From: Symbiodinium natans
Lineage: Eukaryota; Sar; Dinophyceae; Suessiales; Symbiodiniaceae
Length of the DNA: 64,000 bases
NCBI GenBank assembly: GCA_905221605.1
Contig: CAJNDS010000002.1
Location: forward strand, 1,601,438 to 1,665,437
Direction: 5' to 3'
The notes below the pieces were generated by a model that was given only the letters and a program-made list of their open reading frames with translations, was not told where the DNA came from and searched no databases. Made by a program: the position numbers and the translations under genes. Position 1 is the stretch's first letter, and the number at the start of each line of letters is the position of its first letter. Shown here in pieces: positions 15,001 to 30,000 of the stretch.

Positions 15001-18000
15001 CAAGCTCCAAGACAAGAACGCATGCAATCCCGAAAGCCTCCAAACCTTCCCTTATTTTCCCGCCCGAAAGCCTACACCATCGGAAAAGTGACATGCATCA
15101 TCTTCGCTTGCCCACAGGTGTGGCTGCCGACGGGCCTCCCGCCAGCAAGAGCTTGTGTGGGATTTGCAGTTCGGGACTAAGGCTTACAAAGGCTTAAGAC
15201 TCTAAAGCTCTCGGGATGGGGCCCCCCCCCCCCCCCGGGTCCGTTTCGTCGCTCGCAGTTGCAGCGCGTGCCACGTCCATGGCCCACCTCGACCCCTGGC
15301 CTAAACAAGTAAGACCTGCATTCGACACACCTTGTACCTAAGCATAGACACCTACTAAGCCTTCAAACAAGCGGCTTCGAAGTCAAAATTAGGAACGGCT
15401 CTGCAGCCGTAGCGCCTGGTCTTTCGTGCTTTGGCCTGTGCAGACTGGAGTGGAGTTCTTAGAGGTTGGAAGTACTTCTCGGGTGTTTGGGTTTAGTGAC
15501 GCTTAGTGCTTTGGGTTTGGGTGTTGTTTTGACGTGTTTTGACCATGCCTGTGGGTGCTGTCGGGGGAGAGGAGCTCGACTGCTTTAACCTGAACAAGCC
15601 GCACACCCGAAACCCCCCAAACCCGAAACTCTAAAGATCTCCCCCCCAACCCTAAACCCTCCAACCAGAATATGGATAATTAGTCGCAATCAAGTTGCCC
15701 AAGCTGTGCTTTGGCTGAGTTCCGAAGTGCTGTATCGCCATGTTACATGTTGCTATGTTCAAACGGTTGGACTAGCGGCGACTTGAAGTACGGTTGCTGT
15801 GCAGTAAACTTCCAAGACCCTGCGCGGCCGTATGACAGCCCAAAAGTAAGGAATCGCCAGAATGTGGCCAGTGTCAGTCCAACGTCTACCTCACATACTT
15901 TCCCGGCAGAGACCTCCCTTCTCTCCTTCACGCACTTCCTGATCTATTCAGTGCTTTGCCTGCAGCCAGACCATTCGTGTTTGCGAATTCTGTTGCGAAG
16001 GTTTGCGTGGGGTTCAAGGTGTAGGTCCAAGTGAGGCAGGCCTTAACAATCGATCCGCATGTCGGATTTAGGTACCAGCTGGCTCGCAACCCTCCCATCC
16101 GTTGGAGATTTGCTAGTGTCTACAGTTTTGAAAGCACCCCAATGACATACTGCCAGCCACACTCGCTGGTTGCTAAAGGTCTTTCGGCCAATCATGGGGG
16201 CAAAGCTGGGGCGACCCGAACGTTTCTCACAACAAACGACACATCGAGAGCTCTGATCACACTCTCAGAAGTGACTAGAACTGAAGATCTAGTCTCTGCA
16301 GCGCAGTGCCTTTTCAACACGTCTGGGACCTGCGCCCTGTGCACTCAGATGTCTACAGTGCGGTTTTGGGAGCAGACAACACCGACATCGCTACTTGGCG
16401 TAGTCCTATCGGTTTTTTTGCGCAAGCCTACAGCTTGCAAAAGTCGCAACCTCTCTGCTGACGATTGCCAGATCCTCGCATCGATGTGCTCAGGCTGTTG
16501 GTTGATGATGCATCTGCCAGTGTTTCCGCTGCTGCATGCCCTGATCGTACCTTGGCTGTGAAAGTGTGTAGATGTACTTGACGCAGTAATGACTGTATCT
16601 GCAAGATTTGATGCTGACAAGCGTGACAATTGGATAATTGGCTGAGTCGACTTGGATGCCGGGGAGATCGGGGGCATCGTCACGTGGACCGAGCCGGAAA
16701 ATACCGAGAAGGTCGAGCTCTACCGCCTCTTGGACTTCTGCAAGAGCATCAGACTTTCAGTCATGATAATTCGTGTTGTGCCCTCAGCTGGAGGCCTACT
16801 AAGCTTTGCGCCAACTCGACAAGCACACTTAGACTTGTGTTAATGTACCATCTGCCCATCCGACTACACTTTGACACAGAAACCTTAAACCATGACGGAG
16901 GCTTTGCTTTGTAGGGCTGATAAGTCTTGGCTGTGAAGCCTTGTGGGAATGCGGCATGCGCACGCGAAATCTTCATCATGCGCTCAAGCCTAGCCAGAAG
17001 CTTGCCCAGCTCGCAGCTCGCAGGTCTCTACGGGCTGGCCAGTGGCGTGCGAGTGATGCCTCTCGGATGAGTTTAGGCTTGGGGGCTTCAGTGCTTGACT
17101 CACAGGCCTCTGTAACTCTTTCGGGCCTTTAGGGTTGATTGGAGCAGGCCAAGCGGGTATTGCCGAGCCTGATAGAAAGAAGAATGCGTCAATGAGCCCA
17201 GGGCTCACAAGCAGGGCTGTGTTCCGACGAAGAGACATGGGGCCTTAGAAGGGTGGGGGATGACAACCAGACAACCCTGTTCGACGGCTTCCGTGTGCAA
17301 TGTCGACGCATGGCAGCTCTGGGAATGCCACCCGAGACAGACCCCCTACATCCTAAAAGCCCTATTTCAGCTCCTAGAAGCCTGACCGCAAGGACCGCAT
17401 GGTCCATTTGACAAAATGGCACTCGGCTGCTAGATCGCCTAATAAACCTGCCGCAGGTTCGGCAGCGATCTTGCAGTGGGCACCAACTCCACCGAAATAT
17501 GGACATTTCCAGTGCCGCTTGCCTGGAATGACTTGCTGCAACAGGGTTTATGGAAAGGAGCCGGGGCCGGGAACCAGCTGACACAAGAAAGGGCGAACCT
17601 GAGCCAGACACATCACTGATCAGCCTTGCAGCTCGAACTGAGGGAGTATGGCCCACTGCAAGTTGTGACGGTGTCCTCGCTGGTGGAGCAGACGACTCCA
17701 ACGACCATCGCGCTGGTAGACGAGTGCCCTGTCTCTTTGTGGACGTTGCTCTCCATACGTAACAGTATATAGCAGTCATATGCGGCACTCTGAGTGCATC
17801 CCTGCACTCTGCTTGATCACTCGATGAGGAGAGAGTTCTCACATCTCACACGTTCTCGAACTTTAGCTCCCCCCTGCTCAGGGACGCCTCGGTAAGCAAC
17901 GTGACCTTTGTGGACTACGACCTGGACTTTGGTGAGCCTCTGAAAGAAATGAACATCTACAATCTGCATTCAGGGTTCCTTCAGCTCAGGGCCTTTCGAT

Positions 18001-21000
18001 TCGGGTACTTGGGGGTGATGTGGCTTGAGCTTATGGACTATAGGCTGCTTCTGTAGGGAGGTTTCTCAGGGGCTTTAGGAAGTGAAGGGCCTATCACCCG
18101 CCTGAATCCTGACTCTGAAGAACACTTGGAGAAGCCTGCTTCAGCTCAAACGAATCCCCAAGCAAGCTGAGCAAGCTGGAGCCTTCTTGCCCCCAGTTGG
18201 CTCTGTCACAAGGATCTCGGGGGGACCTTGGAATGGGAGCCCCCGGAAGATCGCTTGGCGCCTTGGCTTCGAAGGAAGAACTTGAAGAGGATTTGGATGT
18301 TTTGTCCTGAGGAGTCTCCTGCAGTAGCTCTCATGCCCTTGCAAATCTTGTGGGTAGGTTGCATGTGCGCGGCTTAGGGAGATCTTATACGGTGCACTAT
18401 ACTGGCCTTCGCATGTGCTTTCTCTCAACTCCGAGGTTGAAGAGTACCTCGTGTACCTCGCGACATCGCAGGCTGGCGGTTCGATCGTGGATCTGAGCAA
18501 CTTCAGCTCATTGGGTGCCTCGGCCGCAGCGTGAGTCAGCGCATATTGTGCGTTGAGTGGCGCAGAGGCGAATCCCACATTGTGTGGGATGCTGTGACCG
18601 GCCTGGGTTGCCATTCCCTGAACCCTTCCTAAACAGACTTGTCCTTTAAAGTCTTAAAGCCCTGCAACAATTTCCTTCGCCTTAATGTATGCATGCATGT
18701 ATGTCTGTATGCATGTATGTATGTATGTATGTGGCACAGATCTTGGCTTTTTCTCGTGGTGGACGACAGGCGGGCGAGTTCTCAAGGACACCACGGTCAG
18801 GGGGGTCCACAACGTCAGTATTCCTGCAGACACCGACCGGGCTTCTCGGCAAGATTGCTGCGAGTTCTTTGAATCGTTGGAGGGTAAATGCAGGCTCCAG
18901 GGCTGCGCGGGGAGTTTATTCTGCGGGCAGCCCTTTTTTGCACCTAGCTGCCCAGGTGTGCGTTGCGCGTCAGTGCAGCGGGACCTACTTCGTGATCTAC
19001 ACTAGGCTCCCGCTCTGCTTTCAGCGTGTTCGACTTTGTCCGAGCTGGCAATTGTAGCCTGAAAGCTGTGTATTCGGGCTGCTGCTACAGCTGCAGGGGC
19101 CCAGCCAAAAATTGCCAGTGAGTCCACCAAACGAAAACCATCTGATCGTGAAACGACGAAACACTGTCCTTTCCCAGACACTTTCGCATCCCTGCGCATG
19201 TTTGCCGAATTTGTGCAGATCTTCTTTCACCGAGCAGACGACGCCCGTGGCTTTCGAGCTGTACGACACGGACGGTGGCTTGAAATTTAACAAATTGCAG
19301 GGACTCTTGGGGGTGCTGAGAGAGAGATCGTGGAGAACTTGAAGGCGCACAGTGATTTTCTGTGATTTTCTCATTCTCCTCAGGTCTCGTCGCCAATGTG
19401 AGCTACATTGGCAAAGACCTGGACCTTGGCGACCTGGGAGGACACGGAAGCAACTTGCGACTTTACCAGGGCAGATGCCACATGGATGCCATAACGCCCC
19501 TCTTTCGCAGGCCGACGCCAAACCTCAAAAGAACTTCAAGAGAAGAGGCCGAGGACCCCAAGGCCCCGCTGATTCGACTGCAGGAATCACCACGTGGGAC
19601 GAGCCCGCCGACACCTCCCTGGTGCTGGGCTACCGGGTCTTCCTGGCCGAGGTGCAGGGACAGCCTGTTCAGGGTACTTTTGGGTGGGTCTGAGCCTCTG
19701 AGCCTGAGCAAGACACAGAGCTAAACTTGCCAAGCCCGTTAATTCAACCCAATCCCCAAGCCGCCAAAGCGCCCAAGTCCAAAGTCCCTCGGAACCCCAA
19801 GATCGAACGCGGAACGAAGCCCTCTGAAGGACTCGCAAAAACTCCACAAAAAACCCGACGGCCCCTCCCAAGCGCTCTTGCCCTATGAAGCCGAAACCTC
19901 TGACAGGGCTCCGCGGGCCTCGGGCGGTCCCAGATTGGCAGCGAACTGCCAGTGGGCACCACTCACCTTGACCGGGCTTTAGGGGGGCCTGCGGCCTCCA
20001 TAACTGGAAGGTTTTCGGGGCCTCTGTTGCAAGGGTGCATATCAGGTTGCAAGGCATGCTCTCAAGCCCTAGCGTTGTTCTTTCCTGTGACGATTGTGCC
20101 GCGCATGATCTCGGGCTGGACAATCTCTACTACTGCAACACGATACTGCAACGCAGGACGTTCCTGCGGAGACGCCGCAAGCTCCACACGAGTTCGTGCT
20201 CGTCTACAGCAGGCCAGGCAGCTCTGATTGAAGTACATCGCAAGATGCCTGCCAGAGGTCAGTTAGTGCTCCTGAGTTCTCGCATATGCCAGTCCCGTCC
20301 GTCCCTATTCTTGGCTTGTACTTCCTCAGGGCCACAGTTGATCGTGGTGCGGCGGCTGTTAGTGCCGGATGCCTGTGAAAAAGGTCTTCCCTCGCGGAGA
20401 TGACGACACCCGCCTTCGTGAGGTTCGAGGTGCCTAACCTGCACAGGGCGCTTCATTAGTGAGTTGCTCCTCCCCCCAAACAGATAAGCAAGTACTCTTA
20501 TCAAGCGTTGCCATATCAGAGCCTTCGAAGAAGACGCATGCGTGAGTAGCGTGAGTAGGTAGATCGAACCTAGTGCTGGTTGAGAACCTACTCCAGGAGC
20601 AAGGTGGTTTAGGATTGAAGAGGCTGGAAGGGTTTGGGCCAGAGTAAAGGATCCCTTCATGCGACGATCGGAGGTATCGTCCTTATGCAAAACGTAGTAA
20701 GGGACAGGTATCGTCCTGAAGCTCAGTCAGTTCCAGGCCGCTCCATTCAGATCTGCCGTCCACAGTCCACTTGCTAACTCGGGAGCATGGGACAAGGGCT
20801 GGGTGGACAGATCTGCAAGTGACAATAGCCGTGTGAACCTTTTGAAACGAGAGTTTATTTCGGAGAATGCGAGCCGTGTGCAAGGTTTCATGCCATTGTG
20901 GCAGGCTCTTTGGGGGAACGGCGTTCATTGCAGAATGGCACGTCTAACGTCATCTTTGGCCACATGCAAACTGCGGGCGGCGCTACTCGGGGGAGTCATG

Positions 21001-24000
21001 TGTGAACCAGAAAGGCTGCCTTTCCCGGCTGGGTGCTCAATCCGCAGGAACCCCTTTGAGGAGTCCCGCCCTTCCAATCCCAAGTCGCACGTCTCAGGAT
21101 GCTGACAGTCTTGTGTCAAACGTCACCTTCACCGACCAGGACTGGTTCCATGCAAGGAAGTTACGGGCCTAATGAACTATTGTATGGCCTTGTTGGCGGG
21201 TCTTTTTAGGTCTTGCGAAAAGCGGCGCTGGAGGACCTGGATGCTGGTCAGCTGGGGGGGCGCGTCCGTTGGAAGCCTGCCGCGGATGTCCTGGAAGTCA
21301 TGCGCTGCCTGGTGTAATTAGAATGGAGAACTCAAGTCCCAACCCCACAATCCCCGGAGGCTTTAGCTGTTTCAACGGGGAAATCCAGGGTTCAAGCATG
21401 CTACCCGAAGCAAATGTTGCCTCATGCTGGTAGATGCTGGGGCCCGGCTGCTAGGTTACGCGGTCTTCCTGTCCTTGGATGCGGAAGGTACCAACAGGCC
21501 TGCAGGGATCTGCAGGTTCTGGAGGTGATGTGACGTGTAGTCATGGACACATCTCAGAGAGCACGGTGTTTGCGCGGGGAGAGGTCCCTCCTCGGTTACT
21601 CCCATGGCTATGCGTCCACGACCTTTGACATCCCGCCGGAGACGCCATTGCTGACGCTGCTGGGACTCCCGAATCAGCCCCGAATCGGCCTAAGCCCCGC
21701 TGAGCTGAACCCTGTGCCCATGCCCCGGAAAACAAGCACATTTCGGGAAGCCAGCTCATGGCCACGAGATCACCCGAACCGAATGTCAGACACCTGATAC
21801 CCCCTTACACTAGAAAGCCCCTGAGGCCTTGAACCTGAATGCCCCCCCCCACCCCAAAACCCCAAAACCCCAAACCACACCCAGGTACACGCACATCACC
21901 GTCTTTGCCGAATCCAGCTTGGTCTTGTCGACCACTCCCCAAGCTGCGGCTCAGAGGCAGTATTGGTGGTCTTTTCTAGAACTTCTTGCGGGATCTGACA
22001 AGCTCAGTAGATACTTGCGCAGCTACGAGACTACACGCCAGGGTAAATGCCCTCTCACAGCCAGAAGTCAACCTTGCATCTCTCCACCCGACATCTGGCG
22101 ACAAAGGTCGAAGTGTACGACAACTCCGCCAGCGTTTCTGGCATCACCTTCTACGATCAAGATGCGGATGAAGGGGAGCTTGGAGGCTCTGTGCTTGTTT
22201 GAGGGGGGCTCCTGGTAGTTCGTGTTCGGTACACGGGGCGGAGCAGAGCCCTGAGCATCGCTGGAGACATCCGCAGGCCCCATCTACTGGTCTCTGCCCG
22301 AGTCGCTGGATGAAGTCGTCGCATATCGTGTCTACTTGGCCACGGACGAGATCGGCTCGGGGCGCACTTGGCGGGTGTTTAATTTGAGGTCATTTCTTGT
22401 CTTGTCTGCTACATGTGTTGGGACGGAGCTTCGGTTTTGAAGCTGCGTCGGAGTTCTAAAGCTCCTGAGTCCTAAGGCAAGTGTAGGTAATCGCATTTAG
22501 CATGCTAGGTCTGGTGCTCTCGACTTCGGGCTTCAGTTGCATCCCGAATCCGGTCACGAAGTTAAAAGCAATACGTAGGCTGATTGATGCTTGTCATGCT
22601 TTTCTTTTCTGGGTTGCGTAACGGCTGCCGCCACCACAACAACAAAAAACAACCCCCACTCCCATGAAGGCGGCCGCCACCACCAATGCCAACAATTGCT
22701 TTCCACCCACCGCCTTGACCACCACCAGCACCAGCACCGCCACTGCCAGCACCACCAACACCGCCAGCAACAGCACCAGTAACAGCACCAGCAGTACCGC
22801 CAGCACCACCAGCAGCACCGCCTAAGGTTCCGGCACCCGTACGCGCAACTGTTGATTTCGTTTCTCTTCTGTGGTGGCAATTGCTGCTACATCGGAACCT
22901 GTCTTATACCCTTCTGCTTACGATTCCGATTATCAGCAGTCTGCAGCTGCTTGCGCCTCTGTCACTGTCCATTCAGGCGCTCACTGGTTGGTCCGGACGT
23001 GCCCTTCAACTTGACGCTTGGACTCAAAACTTCGCGAGTGCCAGGTTCAAGCTCCGGTTTCTTCATTCCGAGTCTGGCAGACCAAGCCAGCGCACGGAGT
23101 TCCTTACCGAATTGTCAAGCAGGTGATCAGATTCTCGGAACTCGGCCTCGAAGTGCGACCGTCATTGCAAGAGCTACAGCAACGTACCTTATAAGGCTAC
23201 AGGATAGTGCTAGAGTTGCATGGAAAACGGGACTGGCTGCTGTAGCAACTTCTCTGGCTGACAGGGCCACGGTCTTGCCTTGGTTCAGGCCTTTGTGTAT
23301 GGTTGTGGGAGAGGTTATTTCAGATGCTTTCTCATAGTTAGTCTAGCGTTGTTTCCTTGCTCTTCGCACCTGTGGTGTTACCGAGAGCTCGAGGACTTCT
23401 TTGGATCTCGAGTCGAACACGTTGGTGGATGATTTCACCCACATCGTCGTGTTCACAGTCTCTGCAGCTCATCTCAATTCTTTGGCATCTGAATCAATCA
23501 GGGGTAAGGTTGCCGGCTTCCGAAAGCAGCGGAAGCTCATGTCCCAATAACCCCTTGCACTCTGAGCACGATATGCAACAGCCAGCTAGAGCCCTTTGAA
23601 CTCCAGGGAGACCCTGCTCTTAAGAATCCTAGAAACCAGGAGCTGGTGGAGCAGACCACGCCGGCCTTTGTCGATGTCTTGGACAAGGGGCTCACGGCCA
23701 GGGAGGCCCTTAAGGGGCCCTGGTGTGGCCAATGCCGAAAGCTCACTGCCAAACTTTGACCTAAAGGGCTTTTTCTGACTTTTGACAGGCCGTGTTCCAA
23801 GATCTGGACCTGGATGCGACGGACATTGGCGGGCCCTTGACGTGGAACCTGACGGGGAACGTGTGGCCTGGTGCAATAAAAGGTGCACACGATGCGCCGC
23901 ATCCACCGAATCCAAAAGTTGTTGGTGCGCAGGGGCAACTGGGATTCCGATCCCTCGTTCCCTTGATTCGAGTGATCACATGTGTCTCGAAGCATTCTGT

Positions 24001-27000
24001 ACCCCGCCGTGCTGCCTCCGAGGTCAGATCTTACGCAGATCACGCGCCCAGTCGCAGAGTTGGGCAGGGACTTGTCACTATATTTACTATATTTTTCACC
24101 AGGTCAGTGGAGTTGTAGAACCCTCGAAGCCCCCACAAACCCGCCCCCTACCCGCAATCCGAAGCCCGAAGCCCTCTAAGCCCTCTGAGCCCTCTAAACC
24201 CCAAACCCCGAATCTACATGTTAAAGCTACCAGACATCCATACGGAGAGTTTTCGTTCGGAGGGATTTCGCACCAGGTCTCCTTCACCATATCTCCTTGA
24301 GAGGTTTACTGGCGTTGTCGATGGCTCTCTGCAAAAAGCCAAACGTGGAGGATTTGGGTTTGCGGGGTTTATGAGCACTTTCAGAACCGGCATGAAGGAG
24401 CCGCCCGCTCACATTCGTGGTTAACTGATGCCTCTTCCTGCCTTGATTGATATATTGTTTTCTATCTTAGGCACTATGCCATCTACCTTGGATGGGTTGA
24501 AGTGATCTACCAGACCACGAGCTCAACGACCACCAACATAACGAACACCAGTTCCGAGGCCATGTGGGTGCGTCTCCAGTTTAGGGTTTCCATATACTAT
24601 ATGATCAACAGGGGAAGATGCTTCTCGGCAATCTTGCTTATGTGCAGCCCAACTTCGGGTCTTTTGAGTTTGGAGGACGACATCACCATCACGTCGACCA
24701 CAATCACGACCATCACATTAACCACCATCACGGCAACTTCAACAAGCACCATCTCAACCACCACAGCAAATGCGTCTGATGACTCGGACCCCGAAGCCAC
24801 TTGGACACATTTTGACGTCATTTGGTTCAGCAGCGTTCCGTAGCTGCACCTGAGAGCCCCGGCTTAAAGGCTCTGATGGTTCGGCTCAGGACATAAGTGA
24901 CGGCACCAACGAGACTGATGACTCCAATGCCAGTGACAGCGTTGTCTCCAACGAGAGCGAGACCAGTGATAACGTCTCTACATCTGGGGCTCAGGCAGGG
25001 CACACTGAGGGCCGCTACGCCACCGCCCGTGAGGCACCATTCAGAATCATGAGTCAGCTCATTTACTGATTCCTGAGAGGAGCGAAGAGGGATATCCGAC
25101 AGCAACGACTCCAACGACAGCAACGACTCCAACGAGAGCATTTGGACCAACGACACCGGGATGCTGGAGGCGGGGACACGTTAAAACAGATGATTTGAGG
25201 ATCAGCAACTTCTCTAACTTCTCGTAAATAAACAGGACATGTTATGTTTGTGCGTTTGTGTGTCTATAGAGGCATGGGCAGCGACATGTGCAGGTTGTGA
25301 CAAGCACGTTACCTACCACCATGCTCCTCGGCTGCAGAAGTCATCTTCCTAAGTGCAGTTCTCGGAGCGCGGGATGGTTGGATGCGCATTGCTGCACATT
25401 GCTGCGCCATTGCTGCGCCATTGCTGCGCCATTGCTGCGCAGGACCCTGACGACATCACTGGTCTACATCAGAGGCACGCTTGCCATCTCATCGTTCTGT
25501 TCAGCGCAGAGGCCAAAAGATGTCCTGGAACCAAGCAGCTAGTGTTGCCAGGCCGATTTATCGAAGAGATCTCGGCATTCAGTGGGGACCCGGCCACAAT
25601 ACTCACCAACTACCTGCTGTCTGCGGAAGCTTCGCACAAGCTGGGCATATCAAACAAACGGTCACTGTTCGGGATCGGGTGTTCGAGGTTTTAGCAGTGT
25701 CGGGTACTGTAGGCAGTCGGGCTTGTCAGCACTTCGTTTGACTGCTGTAGAAAGTGCGGTTGTCGCCGTGCCTGTGGCAGGTTCGTCAAAGGACTGAGCA
25801 TCAAGCCACGGTGCATATAACATCATCATACATCCCCAAAACGTACATGCTCTGCATATTGCACACCTGCAGCCTTTTCAGGATACGGACCTATCCAACT
25901 TTACACACCTCTTTGTCTACGCGAATGCCTGAGCTGTGCTCGGAAGCCGTCGGCACTTGCATCAGGGTTCTGGCATACAGGGTTTGGCCATCTCAGGCTT
26001 TTGGCTGTTGTATGGGCGGGGGTTGGGGGTGGGGTGAGGCGGTGGGTTTCGGGGTTCTGTGTTAGTTTGCGGATAGAGGAAGTGAGGAGTCCTTTGGGCA
26101 AGTTTCCAGTGTGTAGGTTCGGGCCTGATCACAGGAACAGATGGCACTACTGTCTTGTCTCAGTGTGTTGTCGGAAGTCTCAACTCACACTTCGTGGATG
26201 CTTGGGAAAGCTTTTTGCTATCACAGGTCCGCACGTCTTTCGCAGACCAGTCCACGCCGGCTGCGGCGCAGATCACGGCTTCCTGGCAGCAAAGCATCAT
26301 GACGACATGATCGCTGTGGGAAGTCGTGTTTGACGATGTGACCAAATTCTACTCAGTGTCGAGTGGGTCCACGACACTTAATTACCATCAACACCCTGAG
26401 AACCAAACATGTACTGGCTTTTGGTCTTACGACTTGACATTCTTAGCATGAAGCCTTCGATCTCAACTAAATTGCTAAATCCTCATCTCTCAACGGCTTC
26501 CACCCACCCCGACTCTTCTCCGGAGTGTGTGTCAGGACGTGGATGCAAGTGCTTCAAGCATCCAGTTCGCTGACTATGACCTGGATGTGGGACAGATTGG
26601 TGGGGTGGTGACTTTCCTGCCGCCCGCGGACTTGACCTTTGCCCCTGGGCCTCCATTGGGAGCGTCACAAGCCGGGTTTTTGTGGGGTTGAGCGTTCAAG
26701 GTTCATCTCACAGTCGCCAGTTTCAGGGTTTGGGCTCCCGCGCTGCCTCAGCCACCTCAGCCCCGGCTTGTTTGGCACACTCTCGACACGCTCTAAGGTG
26801 GAGACACTCCAGGTGAAGCTGACCTATGGCAGCCCCAGCGATTCTTGCCTTGCAAGCTTGAGCCCCCTTCTTTCAAGCCCTCCTCGAACCTGAGCCATTT
26901 GAATTCCAAACCTCAAGGTCATCAAGCCTTAGGAAGAACTTGGACAGGAAATTTGCTCGGGTCCATGCAAGAAGGTTTCTCTCCGCTTCTGAGGGGCGTC

Positions 27001-30000
27001 CCAGCGCAATAACCCATCGAGGGGACTTCAGAAGTGAAAGGCCCAAGCCCCCAATCCAAATTGCCCCCCCCATTTTGCCCCCACTCTGGGTGAGGGAGTT
27101 TCAGCGGCTTTGGGCTCTTCGATTCTAGGGCTTTCGGCATTTTGGGGGGTTTGAACCAGGGCTTGAGCTTCATGCCTCAGGAGATCCGGTCACAGCTTGG
27201 CTTGCCGATTACCGCCACTTGCCAAGCTTTAGTCACGAAAGCCAGCTCCTGGGAGCTTGCGGTGGCTGTTGTGTATAACCTTCTTGTCTTGGGGCGACAG
27301 CGGCTTGAGGTGACTTCCTGGTATGTCAGGGATTTCAAGTTGCATGGGACAGGGGCCCTGACTTCCCCCCAGCACATTTTGCCGCAACATGGGATACAGC
27401 AACATAACTTCCACGAGAAAGCTGCAACCCCGCAAAGCCTGTGGGCCTGCAGCCTTGAATCCACAAAGCCTAGAAGACGCGGCTCTTTCGTTCGCCCTCC
27501 TCTCAAGTTTCTGGCGTTTCGCCTTTCACCATGCAGGCGGATGAAGGCCCCCCAAGAACAGACGTAAAAAAAATGAGCCTCCTTGATGGCCAACAGCCGG
27601 GTGCCCGGAACGGGAACCTCAGCCGCGCGAGGTGTCAGAGCTTTCCTTGACGTCTGATGCCGGCAACGTGACGGAGGAGGCATCTCTTGAAATGGTTTGG
27701 GGTTCGGGAGTTTATCGAAGCCTTGTTCCTGACCAACTAACCAACCCGTAGCAGTCATACCCCCGCACGAATCTCACTATTCAGCTTGCCAGCTTACCTG
27801 ACATTCCCTTGACCGCGAACCCCTCCCACAACTGAACTCTCCAGAATCCAATGCCGCAAAAAGCAGCTTGAACCTACGCCCGAGTTGCATGAAAGGACCG
27901 CGTGCAGCACTCGATCGCGGCCAACACCTGGCTCGGAGACTTCACGCACCTCGCTGTGTACGCCAGGCGGATGAGAGCACGTATGGCTTTAGGAGACGGG
28001 GCTGCGCAGGCAGTTGCGTCTGCAGGGTCTTGGGATGATTGCCGCCGATTTGCCCTGCAGCAAGCCCCCTTGCGCACTTATCACCTATATGCTTTGGCTA
28101 TGCCAGGTCCAGCCTGGCCGAGCAGACCACTCCAGACGTGCTGCTCCTGAACGATACGTGCGGGTCCCCAGCAAGCCTTAGCATTACGACATAGAACCCT
28201 AAAAAATGCGTGGACTCGTCAACTGAGGATCAGCCCGGTCGCAGGGTCTGCGGACTAGGAAGTTTAGTGCTCAGGCTGAAAACGCACAACCCTGGGGGTC
28301 ATGGTTTCATGGCGTTTGCTTTCCGATTCTTCACAGATGGCCTTGTGTCAGACACCTCGCAGGGTGCCTTATCTTGCTAAGTACAGTGACCAAACAGAGA
28401 ACTCAAAGATCTCTCGGGGAGCACAACTTAGCTTCCAGGGATGCACCCGTCCGAGACCTCCGATTCCCTGACCTCGATCCTCGGCTGAGCGTTGCAAGGG
28501 GTCGTTTCGGCTCTTGGGGTTTCTTAGGGTTTGGGGGAGTTTGCAAAGTTCTGCAAGGTTTGTGCTCTCAGGATCTGGGTTGGGTTTTGTCAGTGCTAGA
28601 CTGCACTTATCTTGTTGCCGTAGCACAGGATTCTGCATCTCAGCAACAAAGTATAACTTTTATTTGGCCCCCCCCACGAGAGGTTGCTGGAGGCTTGGAG
28701 GCTAGCGTCGCAATACCACCATAACATAACCATATATCTGCCAAGGATCTGGACAAGGACGAGTTGGGTGGGGATCTGCTCTGGAGTGCACCAGAAGACG
28801 ACAGCTCGCCGGCTGCAGGGCTTGGGCTGGGCACGTGCGGTAGCTGGAGTTAAAAGCTTAGCTTCTCAACTCTCGAACATGTAATTTGCTTCGGGGTTTG
28901 TGCATGTGTCAACGTCCGAAGACTCGGAAAACAGTCCAGAACCTGAAATCCTGAAAGCCCGAGCGATCAGGGAATGCATATGAGTTTTGTTGGGAAGAAC
29001 GTAACACGTCACAGAGTCGAGACAGCCGAGGCTTGGTTTCACACTACGATGTCTACGTCGCAAGAGTGCTCGAGGACCCCAGTGACAGCTGTGACTTGTC
29101 CCAAGTTGCTTCCCCCAGCAATTGCCTTAGCCCCATTGTTTTTGAGCTTAAACCTTCCTTTTGGCGTTTGGCAGAATGTGGCCAAAATAAGGCGATGGAT
29201 CTGACACCAGTGACGGGGAGGTGCATTCTTCATGACCTATAAAGTCAAAAGGATGGGATCAGGATTCGACTCCATGGACGGTGCACGGATGCTGCTTGTG
29301 TCTTTGGGGGTCCGACCTGCGCGTCTGAGCGTCTGAGCACGCGGTGTTCCGTCGTCAAGACATGCGAGGACTGCGCAAAGCGAATTTCATTTTCAAACTT
29401 CGCAGAAGCATCATGGTTTGACAGGGCAATTGCTGCGTTCGCAGCCGTAAGATCGATCATGCAGGGACTACTGAAACGGCCCCGACTCTCAACTCCCGGC
29501 AGGCGGGCAATACCAGCAGCTTCATTGGTGCCACGATCTCCGATAAAATGGCTCCATATGTGTGGAGCCACGCCCTCTGCAGTCCAGATGTCTTCATTTG
29601 AAGGATTTGAAAGATTCAGTTCAAAAAGAAGATCTGCGGAGTCAGCATTTCGATGGCCTATAAGCTTTCTTGCCATCCTGAATCTCTTCTGGGAAGAAGT
29701 CATTTTGGTGCCCCACCCGGACGCCACTGCGCCGAGTGGCGCCGAGTCCCCAAATCAGGTCAAGAAAGCGACATGGTGAACCTCAGCGTTCCTGGGGCCG
29801 CACTGAGTGGGACAAGGCATTTGATTTTGGTCGAGGGGTCCTTCCCTTAGTCCTTTGGGCAGAGGCCGGTGCAGATCAACTGGCCCAAAAGTCCTGAAAG
29901 CAGCTCCCAGCCGAGGATGCGAACACGTCGCTCTTCTGGTGCGCTGGCTTTGCTCACACTCAAAGTTTCTGAAGCAAACCACCGCAATCACAACAGTGCA

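Noticed and set aside
17189..17842. 217-codon minus-strand open frame
   Set aside because: It is antisense to the B' and C exons of unit 12, which match the module in order.
22594..22818. Leu/Val-rich minus-strand frame resembling a membrane segment
   Set aside because: Reverse reading of ACC/GCC/AGC repeats gives Leu/Val by necessity. The + strand Thr/Ser reading fits its place between B and B' of unit 16.
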